Source of the DNA: Thermogutta terrifontis
Lineage (GTDB): Bacteria; Planctomycetota; Planctomycetia; Pirellulales; Thermoguttaceae
Assembly (NCBI RefSeq): GCF_002277955.1
Contig: NZ_CP018477.1
Location: 3,307,206-3,371,205 of the forward strand
Direction of reading: 5' to 3'
DNA length: 64,000 nucleotides
Part shown: piece after piece, positions 1 through 8,850 of the stretch
Layout of the letters: each line of letters starts with the position of its first letter
Numbering within the stretch: the first letter of the stretch is position 1
Position numbers and translations under genes: made by a program
Notes under the pieces: model-generated
Told to the model about the DNA's origin: nothing
Databases searched by the model: none
What the model saw: the letters and a program-made list of their open reading frames with translations, nothing else

Positions 1-2
1 AA

Positions 3-2633
3 GCACAGGAAGCAGTAGCCAACGCGCAATCCCTGGCGTCCGAACGAGGGCATCCGGAGATCGACCCGGTGCACCTGCTGGCCGCTCTGGTGAGCGAGAC
101 GGATGGGTTGATCAAGCCGATTCTGGAGCGGATCGGGGTCAACCGGTCGCAACTTGAACGGATCATCGAGGGCGAGCTCAATCATTTTCCGAAGGTTTCT
201 GGCGGTGCCCAGCCGCAACCGTCTTCCTCTCTGATGAAGGTCCTTGAGCAGTCTCAACGCGAGGCTGACGCCCTGCGTGACGATTTCATTTCGACCGAAC
301 ACCTGCTCCTGGCGCTGGCCAAGGTGGATTCCAAGGCCCGCAACATTCTTAAACTCAACGGCATCACTGATCAGGAGATTCTACAGGCGATGCGGGCGGT
401 GAGGGGCACAGCGCGTGTGGAGGACCAGAACCCGGAGGCCAAGTTCCAGGCCCTCGAGCGGTATGGGGTGGACCTTGTGGAGCGGGCCCGCAAGGGCAAA
501 CTCGACCCCGTCATCGGTCGGGATCAGGAAATCCGCCGCGTCATGCAGGTTCTGTCACGACGTACCAAGAACAACCCTGTGCTGATTGGTGATCCCGGAG
601 TGGGCAAAACGGCGATTGTCGAGGGGTTGGCCCAGCGAATTGCCGATGGGGACGTTCCGGAGAACCTGAAAAACAAACGGGTGATCGCCCTCGACATGGG
701 GGCTTTAATTGCGGGGACGAAATATCGCGGCGAATTCGAGGAACGTCTCAAAGCCGTTCTGAGAGAGGTGGAAGCGGCCGGTGGGAACATCATCCTCTTC
801 ATCGACGAGCTTCACACGGTGGTGGGGGCAGGAAGGGCGGAGGGTGGCGCGGACGCGGCGAACCTGCTCAAACCCGCTCTTGCCCGGGGTGATCTGCGGT
901 GCATTGGCGCGACCACTCTCGACGAGTACCGCAAATACATCGAAAAAGATGCGGCTCTGGAGCGTCGGTTTCAACCGGTGTATGTGGGCGAGCCTTCTGT
1001 CGAGGACACAATCGCCATTCTCCGTGGTCTCAAGGCCCGCTACGAGGCCCATCACGGCGTGAAGATCAAGGATTCGGCTCTCGTTGCCGCGGCGAGGTTG
1101 TCGCACCGCTACATCACCGATCGCTATCTTCCCGACAAAGCCATCGACCTGGTGGATGAGGCGATGAGCCGTCTCGCCATGGAGCTGAAAAGCGTGCCGG
1201 TGGAGATCGACCAACTCCAACGACGAATTGTGCAACTGGAACTGGCCGAGCGCCAGCTTGCTGATGAGACCGAGGAACACGCCAAGGAGCGCCGTGCCGA
1301 GATCCAGGAGGAGATCAACAAGCTGCGTCAGGAATTGCAAAAACTTCGTGATCAATGGGAGAAAGAGAAAGCCGCGATCGAGCAGATTAGGCGTCTCCAG
1401 AATGAACTCCAGCAGGCCGAGCATGAATTCAATCAGCTTCAGGCCGCCATCAAAGAAAAGCAATCCTCCGGCATGCTGGTGCGGGAAGAAGATTACCAGC
1501 GGCTTTACGAATTGGATATCAGACGCCGCGAGCTGGCAAAACAATTGGAGCAGGCGGAGAATTCCTATCCGGTCCCGGACGACAAACGGCTGTTGCGGCT
1601 GGAAGTGGGTCCGGAAGAGATCGCCGAAGTCGTCAGTGCCTGGACCGGCATTCCCGTGTCCCGCATGATGGAGACCGAACGGGCCAAGCTGCTCGTGCTC
1701 GAGGAACGCCTCCACCAGCGAGTTGTGGGGCAGGACGAAGCGGTGGAAGCAGTGGCCAACGCCGTGCGCCGCAGCCGGTCAGGGCTGCAGGATCCGAAAC
1801 GCCCCATCGGTTCGTTCATCTTCCTGGGCCCGACCGGTGTCGGGAAGACGGAGCTGTGCAAGGCGCTCGCCGAAGTCCTCTTCGACGACGAAAACGCCCT
1901 GGTACGGCTCGACATGAGCGAGTTTATGGAACGGCACACCGTCAGCCGACTGATCGGCGCCCCGCCCGGGTATGTGGGCTATGAAGAGGGTGGTGTGCTC
2001 ACCGAGGCCATTCGCCGGCGTCCCTATGCCGTGATCCTGCTTGACGAAATTGAAAAGGCTCATCGCGATGTGTTCAACATCCTGCTCCAGGTGCTCGACG
2101 ATGGTCGGCTCACAGACAACCAGGGTCACACGGTCGACTTCACCAACACGATCATCGTGATGACCTCCAACATCGGAAGCCAACTCATCCAGGAGATCAC
2201 TCAAGCAGGCGGCACGGAAGATGAAATCCGCGAGGCCGTTATGCAGGCCCTCAAACAGCATTTCCTGCCGGAGTTCCTCAACCGCATCGATGAAGTGATC
2301 ATCTTCCATCCGCTTCGCAAGGATCAGATCAAGAAGATCGCCGAAATCCAGATCCGGCGGCTCAAGGATCGGCTGGCTTCCAAGGGAATCACTCTGGAGG
2401 TTACCGATCGGGCAATCGAGGCCCTGGCCGAGCTCGGCTACGACCCCACCTACGGCGCTCGACCGCTCAAGCGGGTCATTCAACAGCGGATCGAGAACCC
2501 GCTGGCTATGGAGCTCCTCAAGGAAACCGATTGGGAAGGCGCCACCATACGGGTGGATTACGACGATCGGACGGAGGAGTTCACGTTCGAGCGGATCGCT
2601 CCCGAGCCGGCCACCGTGGGCAGTTCGCGGTGA
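3..2633 (+). CDS. clpB: ClpB disaggregase (AAA+ chaperone), 5' truncated
   Basis: Hsp100 hexameric ATPase that works with DnaK/DnaJ/GrpE in the cytoplasm to pull polypeptides out of aggregates. The reading frame is already open at base 3, with A-Q-E-A-V-A-N-A-Q reading into the Clp N-terminal repeat, so only about a dozen codons lie outside the window; the GTG at 69 is not the start. Visible in order: Clp N domain, first Walker [10 protein letters not shown] (about 590-620) and Walker [11 protein letters not shown], the long charged M-domain coiled coil (about 1200-1570) that separates ClpB from ClpA/ClpC, second Walker [10 protein letters not shown] (about 1830), [14 protein letters not shown], and the C-terminal small domain. 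Length is typical for ClpB. A strong terminator follows the stop. The neighbouring M28 gene is convergent. Confidence 0.97.
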   Translation, partial: AQEAVANAQSLASERGHPEIDPVHLLAALVSETDGLIKPILERIGVNRSQLERIIEGELNHFPKVSGGAQPQPSSSLMKVLEQSQREADALRDDFISTEHLLLALAKVDSKARNILKLNGITDQEILQAMRAVRGTARVEDQNPEAKFQALERYGVDLVERARKGKLDPVIGRDQEIRRVMQVLSRRTKNNPVLIGDPGVGKTAIVEGLAQRIADGDVPENLKNKRVIALDMGALIAGTKYRGEFEERLKAVLREVEAAGGNIILFIDELHTVVGAGRAEGGADAANLLKPALARGDLRCIGATTLDEYRKYIEKDAALERRFQPVYVGEPSVEDTIAILRGLKARYEAHHGVKIKDSALVAAARLSHRYITDRYLPDKAIDLVDEAMSRLAMELKSVPVEIDQLQRRIVQLELAERQLADETEEHAKERRAEIQEEINKLRQELQKLRDQWEKEKAAIEQIRRLQNELQQAEHEFNQLQAAIKEKQSSGMLVREEDYQRLYELDIRRRELAKQLEQAENSYPVPDDKRLLRLEVGPEEIAEVVSAWTGIPVSRMMETERAKLLVLEERLHQRVVGQDEAVEAVANAVRRSRSGLQDPKRPIGSFIFLGPTGVGKTELCKALAEVLFDDENALVRLDMSEFMERHTVSRLIGAPPGYVGYEEGGVLTEAIRRRPYAVILLDEIEKAHRDVFNILLQVLDDGRLTDNQGHTVDFTNTIIVMTSNIGSQLIQEITQAGGTEDEIREAVMQALKQHFLPEFLNRIDEVIIFHPLRKDQIKKIAEIQIRRLKDRLASKGITLEVTDRAIEALAELGYDPTYGARPLKRVIQQRIENPLAMELLKETDWEGATIRVDYDDRTEEFTFERIAPEPATVGSSR

Positions 2634-2683
2634 CAAGCAAGGGCAAAACAGCTCACATAAACCGTGTTATTGACAGCAGATTC

Positions 2684-2720
2684 AGAGTTGGGGTGAGAAG
2701 CAGCTCGCCCCAACTCTTTT
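2684..2720 (+). terminator. Rho-independent terminator of clpB
   Basis: A perfect 10-bp stem, AGAGTTGGGG at 2684-2693 paired with CCCCAACTCT at 2708-2717, is followed by a T-rich tract (TTTTCTTTC). It lies about 50 bases after the clpB stop and before the convergent M28 peptidase gene. The stem plus T tract fits an intrinsic terminator on the plus strand. Confidence 0.85.
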
Positions 2721-2803
2721 CTTTCTTCACGTCCAGCCGTCGTGCAGGAGCTAAGAACCCTGTAGATCCGCGGAGTCAAACCGAGCCTCTCTAATTCCGC
2801 AGA

Positions 2804-3865
2804 TCAACCGCCCTGCGGTTGCGGTAGAGTGTTTACATCCAGCGACCGCAACCATTCCAGCACCACCCATCCCACTTTGGCCAGGCTTAACGGAGAGCAC
2901 TGGGCGGGGACATCATTCTGAGTATGCCAGGCGGGATAGTCAAAATCGATGAGCACGCAGGAAGGAATTCCCCCAATATTGTGAAGGGCCAAATGATCGT
3001 CCCGAATCTCATACTTTTTTTGGGGGATGAATTCGAGGACTTTGAGTCGGGCGGCCGTTTTCCAAATGCCATCCACGATCCAACGGGAGTCCCGCCACCA
3101 CGCACTGTTACGCTCCTGATAGATTTGGAGGTCCGCGTCGCCCACCATGTCGAACAGGACGGCCGCGCGATACCGCCAGCGGCGTTGGGGCGCGGACTCG
3201 ACGTATTGCTGGGCAAAGTATTCCGAGCCCTGGAAGTAGGGATCCCATTCCGAGAAGATGAACTCTTCCCCATCGAAGCACACCATATCAACGCCCATAT
3301 CCGGTGGCAACTTGCTGACGTGGTGTGCCATCTCCATGAGCACGGCAACCCCGCTGGCGCCGTCGTTGGCTCCGATAAAACGGCCTCGCGGGTTGACCCG
3401 ATCGCGCAGAGGGAACGGAAGGGTATCGTAATGGGCACAGAGAAGAATACGTTCCGTCCGCTCTGGGAAAAACCTGGCAATCAGGTTAGCCATCGGCACC
3501 GGATCACCAGTGCGAGGATCCCGCCCGGAAAATCGCTGCAATTCCACTTCGGCTCCCAGCTCAGCAAAATGTTTGAGAAGGAGCTCCTGCTGCTTGGCCA
3601 TCCCAGGCGAGCCGCTGGGTCGAGGTCCTATCTCGCACAATTGCTCGAGATACCGAAATGCCCGCGCGCCGTCAAAAGGAATCTGCTCAAGTCGCCAGTG
3701 AGACACCCTGCCGGTCCCGCGGGGAAGAAATTGCCACAAAAGCAGGCCTGAGCCAAAAGCAAATAGAAGAAAGACACCTGCGCCTCCGATCAACCGCGCC
3801 AAACTGGCTTGATGCCGGAGCCGAAAAAAATAACCAGAGTGCTCACCAGCAACCAGACGCGCCAA
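2804..3865 (-). CDS. Membrane-anchored M28-family zinc peptidase / glutaminyl cyclase-like
   Basis: M28 metallopeptidase fold, closest in motif pattern to the glutaminyl-peptide cyclotransferase-like branch. About 353 residues from a TTG start; the start is uncertain because no ATG lies upstream of the catalytic domain. Residues about 25-48 form one hydrophobic segment, so the catalytic domain is probably anchored and periplasmic. Likely zinc ligands and catalytic residues: CAHYDT (about 142), the Asp of GANDGASG (about 167), DGEEF (about 200), and a late His in PAWHTQNDV. The substrate cannot be told from sequence; aminopeptidase and glutaminyl cyclase activity both remain possible. It lies downstream of rpsR on the same strand with a 108-base gap. 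Confidence 0.8.
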   Translation of the reverse strand: MARLVAGEHSGYFFRLRHQASLARLIGGAGVFLLFAFGSGLLLWQFLPRGTGRVSHWRLEQIPFDGARAFRYLEQLCEIGPRPSGSPGMAKQQELLLKHFAELGAEVELQRFSGRDPRTGDPVPMANLIARFFPERTERILLCAHYDTLPFPLRDRVNPRGRFIGANDGASGVAVLMEMAHHVSKLPPDMGVDMVCFDGEEFIFSEWDPYFQGSEYFAQQYVESAPQRRWRYRAAVLFDMVGDADLQIYQERNSAWWRDSRWIVDGIWKTAARLKVLEFIPQKKYEIRDDHLALHNIGGIPSCVLIDFDYPAWHTQNDVPAQCSPLSLAKVGWVVLEWLRSLDVNTLPQPQGG

Positions 3866-3973
3866 ACCTGCGTTCGGCTCCTCGACCGAAGGTACTCCGA
3901 AACAGAAGCCACCCGTCTGCCCGAGGGGCTGTCTTTCTCCCGAGAGAATACACGACCCGCTTTCCCCGGGGTG

Positions 3974-4216
3974 TTATTCCCCAACAAAGGGCAGCAGCGC
4001 CATGATCCGCGCCCGCTTGATAGCCTTGCTAATGGCGTGCTGGCTCTTCGCAGCACAACCGGTCTTGCGGCGGCCCACGATTTTACCCTGTCGGTTGGTC
4101 AGCTTTTTCAGCAGTTCCACGTCCTTGTAGTCCACATAAAGAGGGCGTGGGTACTGCCCGTCCACCATCAAGGGGTCACGCTTTCGACGCTTTGCTCGAA
4201 TTCTCTTCTTCGCCAT
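3974..4216 (-). CDS. rpsR: Small ribosomal subunit protein bS18
   Basis: 80-residue basic protein with the complete bS18 core: [23 protein letters not shown] and [19 protein letters not shown]. It binds the 30S platform beside bS6 and 16S rRNA. In most bacteria rpsR sits between rpsF/ssb and rplI; here none of those genes is adjacent. The upstream side is a repeat-filled intergenic region and the downstream gene is an M28 peptidase, so it appears to be a stand-alone copy. The ATG start gives the expected [12 protein letters not shown] basic N terminus. Confidence 0.95.
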   Translation of the reverse strand: MAKKRIRAKRRKRDPLMVDGQYPRPLYVDYKDVELLKKLTNRQGKIVGRRKTGCAAKSQHAISKAIKRARIMALLPFVGE

Positions 4217-4391
4217 ATCGATTCGCCAGTCAAATCACCGCATGGATGTCCGAAAACAACTGGTTTTTCGCTTTTTCAGTCCCAAGAGGTTCGCCAAAGC
4301 TCCAGTATAAAGCGGAGGACCGCACAAGCCAAGGGAAGGGGCAACCTTAACCATCCCCACTCTTTGAGGAGCCGCGACATGCAGGATATGG

Positions 4392-4697
4392 GGGCAATTC
4401 ATGAATTGCCCTTTCTGGACTCCGATGCATTTGGGTCTGACAGATGTGTTGCCGGGGGATTCGTGAATCACCCCGGCTGTTTAAGTTTGACCAGCAACTG
4501 AGCCCAGCAACTGGAACGCGATCGATGAAGTGGATGATCCCAAATGCGGACCTGACAAGCAGGTCCCTCCGAAGAGTCCCTCCGAAGAGTCGGAGGGGCA
4601 CGCTTGTCGTGCCCACTGAAACGTAAGAGAGAATCCAGCGGTGGAAAGCGGACGTGACAAACACATCCCTCCCGAAGCGGACGTGACAAACACGTCG
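4392..4697. repeat. Intergenic palindrome cluster 1 (rpsR / HEAT gene gap)
   Basis: Occupies the gap at 4217-4783. It contains the palindrome GGGCAATTCATGAATTGCCC (4392-4411); the hairpin GGACCTG-ACAAG-CAGGTCC (4548-4566) followed by CTCCGAAGAG twice; GGGCACG-CTTGT-CGTGCCC (4596-4614), whose loop is the complement of ACAAG; and two GGACGTG-ACAAA-CACRTC copies (4650-4668 and 4679-4697). The stems vary but stay complementary. Related copies occur near 27.4-27.6, 42.7-42.8, 45.2-45.7 and 54.9 kb. Short frames across these repeats are not credible genes. Confidence 0.85.
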
Positions 4698-4783
4698 CGC
4701 CGGACTGAAACTCGCTCCCGCCCCCAGCCTGATTAAGCTCCGCACCCCTGCGCTGCGAATCGCGAAACGGTGGCGATGGGCGA

Positions 4784-6064
4784 CTACGGGCACGGCGTAG
4801 CGCTCTGGCGGGCCGCTCGCAGCTCGGCCAAAGTCTGCTGAATGTTGGCGAGCTCTTCCTCTTCGAGAGGTTCCAGCTTTTTCGCTCCGAGTGCCCTGGC
4901 CAGGGCCTCCAGCTCCTGAATGACCGGCTCGGCATCGCGGCCCATCGTGAGGAGTATTTCCGTGGCCTCCTCGCGGTAAATGCCTCCACGGATGTCAGAA
5001 ATGAGGCTGTTCTTGAGGGGTTCGAAGGAGCCGCCGAGACGCCAGATCGCCCAACAGGCAGCCGATGCCGGATAAATCGGCCGACGAGCATGGGATTTTT
5101 CGATCGCCTCGCGCGCAGGCCCGGCCACATCAGGTCCCAACCGACCCAATGCCAGCACGGCCTGTTCGCGGACAGGTTGCACCACATCATCGACCGCTTC
5201 GGTCAATGCCTGAACGGCGTCGGGGCCGATTTTCGGGCCAATCTTGCCGAGAGCAGCAGCAGCGTTGCGTTTCACCGAAGCGGCCCCATTTTTCAGCCGA
5301 TCAACGAGGTCCGGTACGGCGGGAAGGGCCGGTTCACCAATTGCCCCCAGCGCGCGACACGCCCAATACTGGGTGTGAAAATCCTCATGGTAGAGGGCCT
5401 TGCGAAGCACCGGGACAGCCGGGGCCGCCGCCGGACCGATTGCCATGAGAGCCCCCACGGCCTGCCGGCGATTGACCACATTATCTTCCTGGATCAGCTC
5501 AATCAACTTAGGAACAGCCGGTGCTGCGGCCGACCCCAGCTCCGAGTACGCCACGCAGAGCACGGCCTTTTTCTCCGGCGAGGCGTTCGTCCACTCCGCA
5601 TCGAGAATCGGTAGCGCCTGTGCGCCGAATTTCCCAATTGCCTGAAAGGCAAGGATCCAGTTGGGCAGGTCGTCCACCTGCGCCCCATCTTTCTGCGCCA
5701 GTTCCAGCAGCTTGGGGACCGCGACGTCGGCATGTGCGGGTGCCAGCTTGCCGACGGCCACGATGGCCCTGGTTCTCACTGTGTCACGGGGATCACCAAG
5801 AGCTGTGAGAAGCACGGGTACCGCGTCTTGCCCCAGGGATTTCAGCGCCGCAACCGCCTGGAGTTTGCTGGCTTCGTCTCCCTCCGTGAGCATTCGTCGG
5901 CACTCCTCAAGGGAAGGCCGCGCCTGTCCAGCGGGTGCCGGTGAGGGCGATTCCTCGGCCCCGGCTACCGTGGTGGTATCGGCAAATCCCCACAAACTCA
6001 GCGCCAGGATGGCCGCCAACACTGATCGCCACGACCATAAACGGGTATCACATACATTTCTCAT
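4784..6064 (-). CDS. Exported HEAT-repeat protein
   Basis: 426 residues from the ATG at 6064, chosen because it begins directly at a signal peptide: a basic start (MRNVCDTR) and hydrophobic core VLAAILALSLWGFA, with likely cleavage after VAGA. The longer frame upstream adds a non-secretory, low-quality extension. The mature part is an array of about 30-residue helical repeats of the HEAT/PBS-lyase type, recognisable from recurring motifs such as AVPVLLTALGD, AVPKLLELA, ALPAVPDLVDRLKNG and VREQAVLALGRLGPD. Such solenoids are protein-binding scaffolds and are abundant in planctomycetes; no catalytic motif is visible. The C terminus is a predicted helix rich in E and L. Partner and function are unknown. 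Confidence 0.8.
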   Translation of the reverse strand: MRNVCDTRLWSWRSVLAAILALSLWGFADTTTVAGAEESPSPAPAGQARPSLEECRRMLTEGDEASKLQAVAALKSLGQDAVPVLLTALGDPRDTVRTRAIVAVGKLAPAHADVAVPKLLELAQKDGAQVDDLPNWILAFQAIGKFGAQALPILDAEWTNASPEKKAVLCVAYSELGSAAAPAVPKLIELIQEDNVVNRRQAVGALMAIGPAAAPAVPVLRKALYHEDFHTQYWACRALGAIGEPALPAVPDLVDRLKNGAASVKRNAAAALGKIGPKIGPDAVQALTEAVDDVVQPVREQAVLALGRLGPDVAGPAREAIEKSHARRPIYPASAACWAIWRLGGSFEPLKNSLISDIRGGIYREEATEILLTMGRDAEPVIQELEALARALGAKKLEPLEEEELANIQQTLAELRAARQSATPCP

Positions 6065-6350
6065 CAATGGATTGGGCCAAGGAGGAGAAATTCTAACACC
6101 ATGCGCACCCAGACGAGCCGAAATTCTCATAACCAGCCTTTCATAAAGAGTTGAGCGAGCCTGTACTACCTCCACCTTTTTTCCGGCGGAGCAAATCCTC
6201 CGCACTCGGCCGGTGGGCTGTGCTCATTATTTCCCAGGACCCGCGTGATGCCAAGCGCCAAAAGGCAAATTTCGCAAATTACCTGCGATGGCCCTTTTAC
6301 CCGCATACGGTTACAAGCCAGAAAGCCCACAACGGGAAAGATATGCAGAT

Positions 6351-6698
6351 TTAGGGTGCAGGGCTCGCATCCCCAAGCGCCGCACTCAACCACTTCAGGT
6401 AATCCGCGCTTCCCAGTGAAATGGGCACCGCGATGATTTCTGGCACCTGATAAGGATGCATCTGGCGGATGCGTTGCTCAAGTTGAGCATAGCGAGATGC
6501 CGCGGTCTTTATCAAACACAGCCATTCATCGGCCGATTCCACTTTACCCTGCCATTGGTACACGCTGTGGATCGGACCGGCAATTTGGACACAGCCTGCC
6601 AGCGCCTCCTCCACGAGAGTCTGGGCCACTCGCGCGGCTGACTCACGATCGGGAAACGTTACAAAGACCTGGAGAAAAGAGCTTAGCTGCTCCGTCAT
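6351..6698 (-). CDS. cutA: CutA1 family divalent-ion tolerance protein
   Basis: 115 residues, the normal length for the trimeric, PII-like CutA1 fold. Family hallmarks are visible: VFVTFPDRESAARVAQTLVEE at the N terminus, AGCVQI, the YQWQGKVE strand, and HPYQVPEIIAVPI, which is the most diagnostic block. CutA1 was linked to copper and other divalent ion tolerance in E. coli, but its biochemical role is unresolved, so the name describes the family only. It starts at an ATG at 6698 and lies alone on the minus strand between a HEAT-repeat gene and a small planctomycete-type hypothetical. Confidence 0.93.
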   Translation of the reverse strand: MTEQLSSFLQVFVTFPDRESAARVAQTLVEEALAGCVQIAGPIHSVYQWQGKVESADEWLCLIKTAASRYAQLEQRIRQMHPYQVPEIIAVPISLGSADYLKWLSAALGDASPAP

Positions 6699-6827
6699 GG
6701 ACTAAGCACCCCCCATCGCAGAAAACGCTGTTGGTCCTTTTCCCCTCCTCCCGTAACTCGGCAAGGCGACTTGCGGCATCCCGCGAAAGAGAGAATCAAC
6801 CAATACAGGTCACGATTGCGCTGTCTC

Positions 6828-7229
6828 TTAGGAAGGACTCTGGGTATCGCTCGGGGCGCCACCCTGCCCAGAGGGCTGCGCATGCGTTTTGTCCCGGGCC
6901 TGTCGCGCTACCTCCAAAGCCGACGGCTTGTACTCCACGTGCTGAGGGCCCTCTTTGGGGACCGAAGCCGGAGAAGCCGCCCCTTCGGGCGTTTTGGAAG
7001 CAGGCGGATCAACCACCCGCAAGTCATCCAGGTCAATATCGTACCAACCGCGATCGGCACCAGAATCGAACTGGACAAGCGCCCGCCCATTCCAGTTGAT
7101 TGTGATAACCCGGCCGATTTTCCCTTTGAATCGAGCAAGTTCCGGGCGCGGGCTATTCACGGTGACGTACTGGTCCGTGTATTCCAGTCGCAAGTTCTGG
7201 ATGCGGTCGTAGTCCATATCGGCCGCCAT
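6828..7229 (-). CDS. Small hypothetical protein with SH3/KOW-like core
   Basis: 133 residues from the ATG at 7229, preferred over a GTG two codons upstream because GAGAGGTGA lies just ahead of it at proper spacing. The first half alternates hydrophobic and charged residues (YVTVNSPRPELARFKGKIGR, VITINWNGRALVQFD, WYDIDLDDLRVVD), as expected for a small beta barrel of SH3/KOW type; this is an inference from pattern. The second half is Pro/Ala/Ser/Gln-rich and probably disordered. No signal peptide or catalytic motif is seen. It lies about 100 bases downstream of prfB on the same strand and may be co-transcribed. I do not recognise a function. Confidence 0.65.
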   Translation of the reverse strand: MAADMDYDRIQNLRLEYTDQYVTVNSPRPELARFKGKIGRVITINWNGRALVQFDSGADRGWYDIDLDDLRVVDPPASKTPEGAASPASVPKEGPQHVEYKPSALEVARQARDKTHAQPSGQGGAPSDTQSPS

Positions 7230-7324
7230 GTTCACCTCTCACTTCATGCAGGGATCGGTCACCTCGGAGCCGGCCAACGGACCCCACAATGGGGGTCTCC
7301 TCTACCGGACCGTCTTCGCTTACC

Positions 7325-8456
7325 TCAATTGGACTTCACCGGTGAACGGAAACGGGCGGCGTCTTCCGCGGCTTTCCACCGAAGGTAGGCGTCAAGGAAT
7401 CCCTGAATTTCACCATCCATGACCGCCTGGAAGCTGGTTTCGGTATGACCCGTGCGGGCATCCTTGATCCGCTGTTCCGGATGCTGGAAGTAACTGCGGA
7501 TTTGCGAACCGAACCCCACTTTGGGAGCCGCCTCGTATTTGGCCGCCATCTCGGCTTCACGCTTTTCTTCTTCCAGACGCGCCAGTTTTGCGCGAAGCAT
7601 CTTCATCGCCATGGCGCGATTCTGGTGCTGACTCCGCTCACTCTGGCAGGCCACGACTATGCCTGTGGGGATGTGCGTAATCCGTACCGCGCTGGACGTT
7701 TTATTGACGTGTTGTCCGCCGGGACCGCTTGCCCGGAACACATCCTCCTCGATGTCCTCTTCCCGAATTTCGATTTCCGTATCGTTTTTCACTTCGGGTG
7801 TGACGTCCACCGCAGCGAAGCTCGTTTGTCGTTTGCCTTCCGCGTTGAAGGGGCTGATCCGCACAAGACGGTGAATGCCCGTCTCGCCTTTGAGATACCC
7901 ATAGGCCATCGGTCCGCGGATCGCGATGGTGGCACTGTTGATACCGGCTACGTCGTTATCCACGCGATCCAGCAATTCCACTTCGTAGCCGTTGGCTTCC
8001 GCCCAGTTGATATACATCCGCAAGAGCATTTCTGCCCAATCATGGGCATCGGTTCCACCATCCCGGGCATTGATGCTCACGATGGCATTGCACGAGTCGT
8101 GAGGCCCATTGAGCAGGGACTTGACTTCCAGCTCATTTACCAGCTTTTCCAAACGCTGGAGCGCCTCAGGCAACTCCGCGGCGATTTCCGGAGATTCTTC
8201 GCCCAGTTCGATCATGGCGTCCACGTCCTCAAGCTCCTTGAGCGCCTGATCCATCGGCTTGAGGACCGCGCGGAGTTCCTTCAGCTCGGAAACCAGGGCC
8301 TGGGATTTCTCGGGATCCGCCCAGAAGGAGGGCTGGCTCATCGCCTGTTCGATCTCAGTCTCCCTAGCTTTGCGATGAGCGTAGTCAAAGGGAGTCCCGA
8401 AGCTGCAGCAAACGTTCCCGAATAGCCTCTGCACGATTGACAAGTTCTCGTTCCAT
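7325..8456 (-). CDS. prfB: Peptide chain release factor 2 with programmed +1 frameshift
   Basis: Class I release factor for UGA/UAA codons. The main frame carries the RF2 blocks: GGTDAHDWAEMLLRMY, the GGQ catalytic loop in RASGPGGQHVNKTSSAVRIT (peptidyl-tRNA hydrolysis), and a RIKDARTGH region near the C terminus. The N-terminal 23 codons are in a different frame. An ATG at 8456 reads M-E-R-E-L-V-N-R-A-E-A-I-R-E-R-L-L-Q-L-R-D-S-L and then meets an in-frame TGA in the context CTT TGA C. A +1 shift there continues as D-Y-A-H-R-K, exactly the arrangement of the autoregulatory site in E. coli prfB. The product is 376 residues (E. coli 365). A single unshifted reading gives a meaningless Cys/Arg-rich N terminus, which supports the two-frame model. 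Confidence 0.95.
8384..8390 (-). promoter_or_regulatory. prfB autoregulatory +1 frameshift site CTTTGAC
   Basis: On the minus strand CTT (8390-8388) is followed by TGA (8387-8385) and C. This is the classical slippery heptamer of prfB: when RF2 is scarce, tRNA-Leu slips from CUU to UUU and translation continues with GAC. The upstream stimulator is weak here. Instead of AGGGGG there is only CGGGAC, four to five bases before CTT. Confidence 0.92.
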
Positions 8457-8850
8457 CGGCGATCTCCGCAGATCTTCTCCAAAAACGGGATGGATGAAGA
8501 TTGTTAATCAAATTCTTCGCTGCAAAGTTTGCGCCACCGAAAGGACCGCGATAACTGACTGCCGTCCTTTGAAATTGTAGGCACACCGGAGCAACACGAG
8601 AACCTTTTCTCTGACCCTGTCTCTTGCCGCGCCCCCCCACCTCTGACAATTGCAGAGCGATTGCCGTCCGGTCGCGCGAATTTGGCAAGCGGCCAGGTCG
8701 ATTATTTCAAGTTTAACATGCCTGACAAGATTGGTACACTCGGCCTTTCGGAACCTCTACAATCATGGAGAACCAATGGTGAACCGAACTCGCGGGCTGC
8801 TCGTGGGAGCCCCAGTGGCCACTCAGATTGCCACAATCCAAGGGGATTCG
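8457..8850. other. Divergent intergenic region prfB / queA, no feature seen
   Basis: About 390 bases separate the divergent prfB and queA starts, so it must hold both promoters. I could not pick out a convincing -35/-10 pair, operator or RNA structure. The open frame that runs through it into queA is poor coding sequence. Confidence 0.4.

Noticed and set aside
705-1715. Long antisense frame opposite clpB
   Set aside because: It is the shadow of a strongly conserved plus-strand gene, with no recognisable domain or start site.
4347-5190. Overlapping minus-strand frames across the repeat cluster
   Set aside because: They translate palindromic repeats into Arg/Ser/Pro-rich peptides and run antisense or out of frame to the HEAT gene.
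8388-8482. Start of prfB in the downstream frame (Cys/Arg-rich N terminus)
   Set aside because: The RF2-like N terminus is in the other frame and is joined by the CTTTGAC frameshift.
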